In this document: positions 62,934-64,000 of the stretch, one piece after another
How positions within the stretch are numbered: position 1 is the stretch's first letter
How the letters are laid out: every line of letters begins with the position of its first letter
From: Nostoc sp. FACHB-892
GTDB lineage: Bacteria; Cyanobacteriota; Cyanobacteriia; Cyanobacteriales; Nostocaceae
Assembly (NCBI RefSeq): GCF_014698795.1
Contig: NZ_JACJTR010000023.1
Span: forward strand, 53,386 to 117,385
Length of the DNA stretch: 64,000 bases
Direction of reading: 5' to 3'
Translations under genes and position numbers: made by a program
The notes under the pieces: generated by a model
What the model was told of the DNA's origin: nothing
Database searches by the model: none
Seen by the model: only the letters and a program-made list of their open reading frames with translations

Positions 62934-63800
62934 CTAAAATACAATCCTCATGCTCAAATCCAACCACTTTGACTGAGTAATCGGTGCACTGCTAGAAATA
63001 TAGTCAACACCCGTCTCTGCTACACCGCGAATCGTCTCTAAAGTCACATTCCCTGAAGCCTCAATTTTCACGCGGCTATCCTGCTGGCGAATCAACTGCA
63101 CCGCCTGACACATCAGATCCAAAGGCATATTGTCCAACATGATAATGTCAGCATTGTGCTGCAAAGCTTCTTTCACCTGCTCTAAACTTTCCGTCTCTAC
63201 CTCTATAGTCAAGGGATAAGGTATCTGAGAACGAATACGGGTAACTGCTTCTTCAATTCCCCCAGCCGCCGCAATGTGATTATCCTTAATCATCACCGCA
63301 TCATCCAACCCCATGCGGTGATTAATTGCCCCGCCTAAAGCAGTTGCATATTTTTCCAACAGTCTCAGCCCTGGTGTAGTTTTACGCGTATCCACCAACT
63401 GAGCAGGTAAATCGGCAATTTTCTCTACATATATATTAGTTAGCGTAGCAATCCCACTCAACCGCATAGCCAAATTGAGCGCAACCCGTTCCCCCATCAG
63501 CAGTGCATCCAGTGAACCATGAATTTCAGCTACTACCTGTCCCGCTTCACACCATGTACCTTCAGCCACAACCGCCGCAAAACGGACTTTATCAGTCAAA
63601 ATCTGAAACACCCTAGCTGCAACTGGTAAGCCAGCAATTATCCCTGAAGCTTTAGCTATCCATTTAGCCGAGCCTAGCGTCACATCTTTTACTAGCAGTG
63701 TATTTGTTGTGCGATCGCCCCGGCCAATATCCTCCAACAACCAGCCATGCAACAGTGGATCTAAAACCAACCAGGGGGGCAAAACACCAGAATTCTTCAC
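62934..63800 (-). CDS. nadC: Nicotinate-nucleotide pyrophosphorylase (quinolinate phosphoribosyltransferase)
   Basis: A 288-residue NAD biosynthesis enzyme that turns quinolinate and PRPP into nicotinate mononucleotide. Motifs: WLLEDIGRGDRTTN, RVALNLAMRLSGIATLT, DTRKTTPGLRLLEKYAT (PRPP/quinolinate site), GGAINHRMGLDDAVMIKDNH, TIEVETESLEQVKEAL, DIIMLDNM and EASGNVTLETIRGVAETGVDYISS. The length is normal. It forms dimers or hexamers in the cytoplasm. It stands alone, divergent from the promoter at the right edge. Confidence 0.96.
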   Translation of the reverse strand: MKNSGVLPPWLVLDPLLHGWLLEDIGRGDRTTNTLLVKDVTLGSAKWIAKASGIIAGLPVAARVFQILTDKVRFAAVVAEGTWCEAGQVVAEIHGSLDALLMGERVALNLAMRLSGIATLTNIYVEKIADLPAQLVDTRKTTPGLRLLEKYATALGGAINHRMGLDDAVMIKDNHIAAAGGIEEAVTRIRSQIPYPLTIEVETESLEQVKEALQHNADIIMLDNMPLDLMCQAVQLIRQQDSRVKIEASGNVTLETIRGVAETGVDYISSSAPITQSKWLDLSMRIVF

Positions 63801-63910
63801 AACTTCATTTCTTCCTTCGTGACTTCCAGCAATACTATAGCCTATAACCCTTACTCTCTAAGGCTTTCATAGAGACACAGAAGCAGTTCCAAATAATTTT
63901 GGAAAAATAG
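63801..63910. other. nadC upstream region
   Basis: Short divergent gap between nadC and the promoter at 63911-63939. It holds the nadC promoter; no other feature seen. Confidence 0.4.
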
Positions 63911-63939
63911 TTGACACAATGAAGTAGGTTCGTTATATT
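63911..63939 (+). promoter_or_regulatory. Strong sigma-70-type promoter at the right edge
   Basis: TTGACA (63911-63916), a 17-base spacer, and TATATT (63934-63939). This is a near-consensus promoter reading off the window. The transcribed sequence (GCCTGAAGCGGAGCGCGAAA, then GAACCTTGAAAA) shows no start codon before the edge, so the gene or RNA it drives is outside. Confidence 0.75.
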
Positions 63940-64000
63940 GAATAAGTGCCTGAAGCGGAGCGCGAAAGAGCGACGCTTTGAGGGAACTGAACCTTGAAAA

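Overview
This window is chromosomal DNA from a filamentous, very probably heterocyst-forming cyanobacterium of the Nostoc/Anabaena type. Four things show this. Photosystem and phycobilisome genes are present (psbK, psbM, psbZ, apcF, nblA, cp12). The HIP1 octamer GCGATCGC is dense throughout. Heptameric repeats of the TGACTAA/GTCATTA kind sit in many gene gaps. A patX-like gene carries the RGSGR morphogen pentapeptide and lies close to the NtcA-controlled gifA/glnA pair. No phage, plasmid backbone or large genomic island is visible.

Layout. 0-10 kb: end of a tRNA hydroxylase gene, a VOC protein, a PEP-CTERM protein, a PhoX-type phosphatase, an acetyltransferase, comF, cobS, tgt, psbK, a 2Fe-2S ferredoxin and psbM. 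9.5-20 kb: a universal stress protein, a PhoD-type phosphatase, proA, tRNA-Gly(GCC), ribH, psbZ and a long DHH-CBS-nucleotidyltransferase fusion. 19.8-22 kb is a decay zone: an intact Uma2-type nuclease gene, a stop-riddled tandem copy of it, and the wreck of an ABC-F ATPase gene. 22-31.6 kb: an ABC1-family kinase-like protein, a PP2C phosphatase, nblA, a Ser/Thr kinase, a glycosyltransferase, an unknown gene behind a repeated promoter-like unit, and anmK.

32-39.2 kb: a second PEP-CTERM protein, then three same-strand genes for a folate/biopterin-type transporter, a carotenoid oxygenase and an FAD oxidoreductase. 39.3-44.3 kb is the nitrogen and light-harvesting core. It holds patX with a DIF-type promoter, a candidate small RNA with a strong terminator, a methyltransferase, gifA and glnA (each with a perfect GTAN8TAC NtcA box, one in repressing and one in activating position), and apcF. 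44.4-49.7 kb: xisH/xisI, tlyA, cp12, a GTPase, a small membrane protein and gene debris. 50-64 kb: a divergent metal ABC transporter, a haem peroxidase, a HAD hydrolase, a NurA-domain nuclease, a large PAS/GAF histidine kinase, a broken ISAs1-like insertion sequence, nadC, and a strong promoter reading off the right edge.

The most coherent story is nitrogen status. GlnA assimilates ammonium, IF7 (gifA) inhibits GlnA, and NtcA switches the two in opposite directions. NblA dismantles phycobilisomes under starvation, and PatX is a pattern inhibitor of differentiation. The most interesting loci beyond known genes are the candidate RNA at 40036-40260, the 37-bp repeats with a palindrome at 30248-30355, two small MITE-like elements, and the hairpin-rich cp12 leader. 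All function calls come from reading the sequence; no database search was run.
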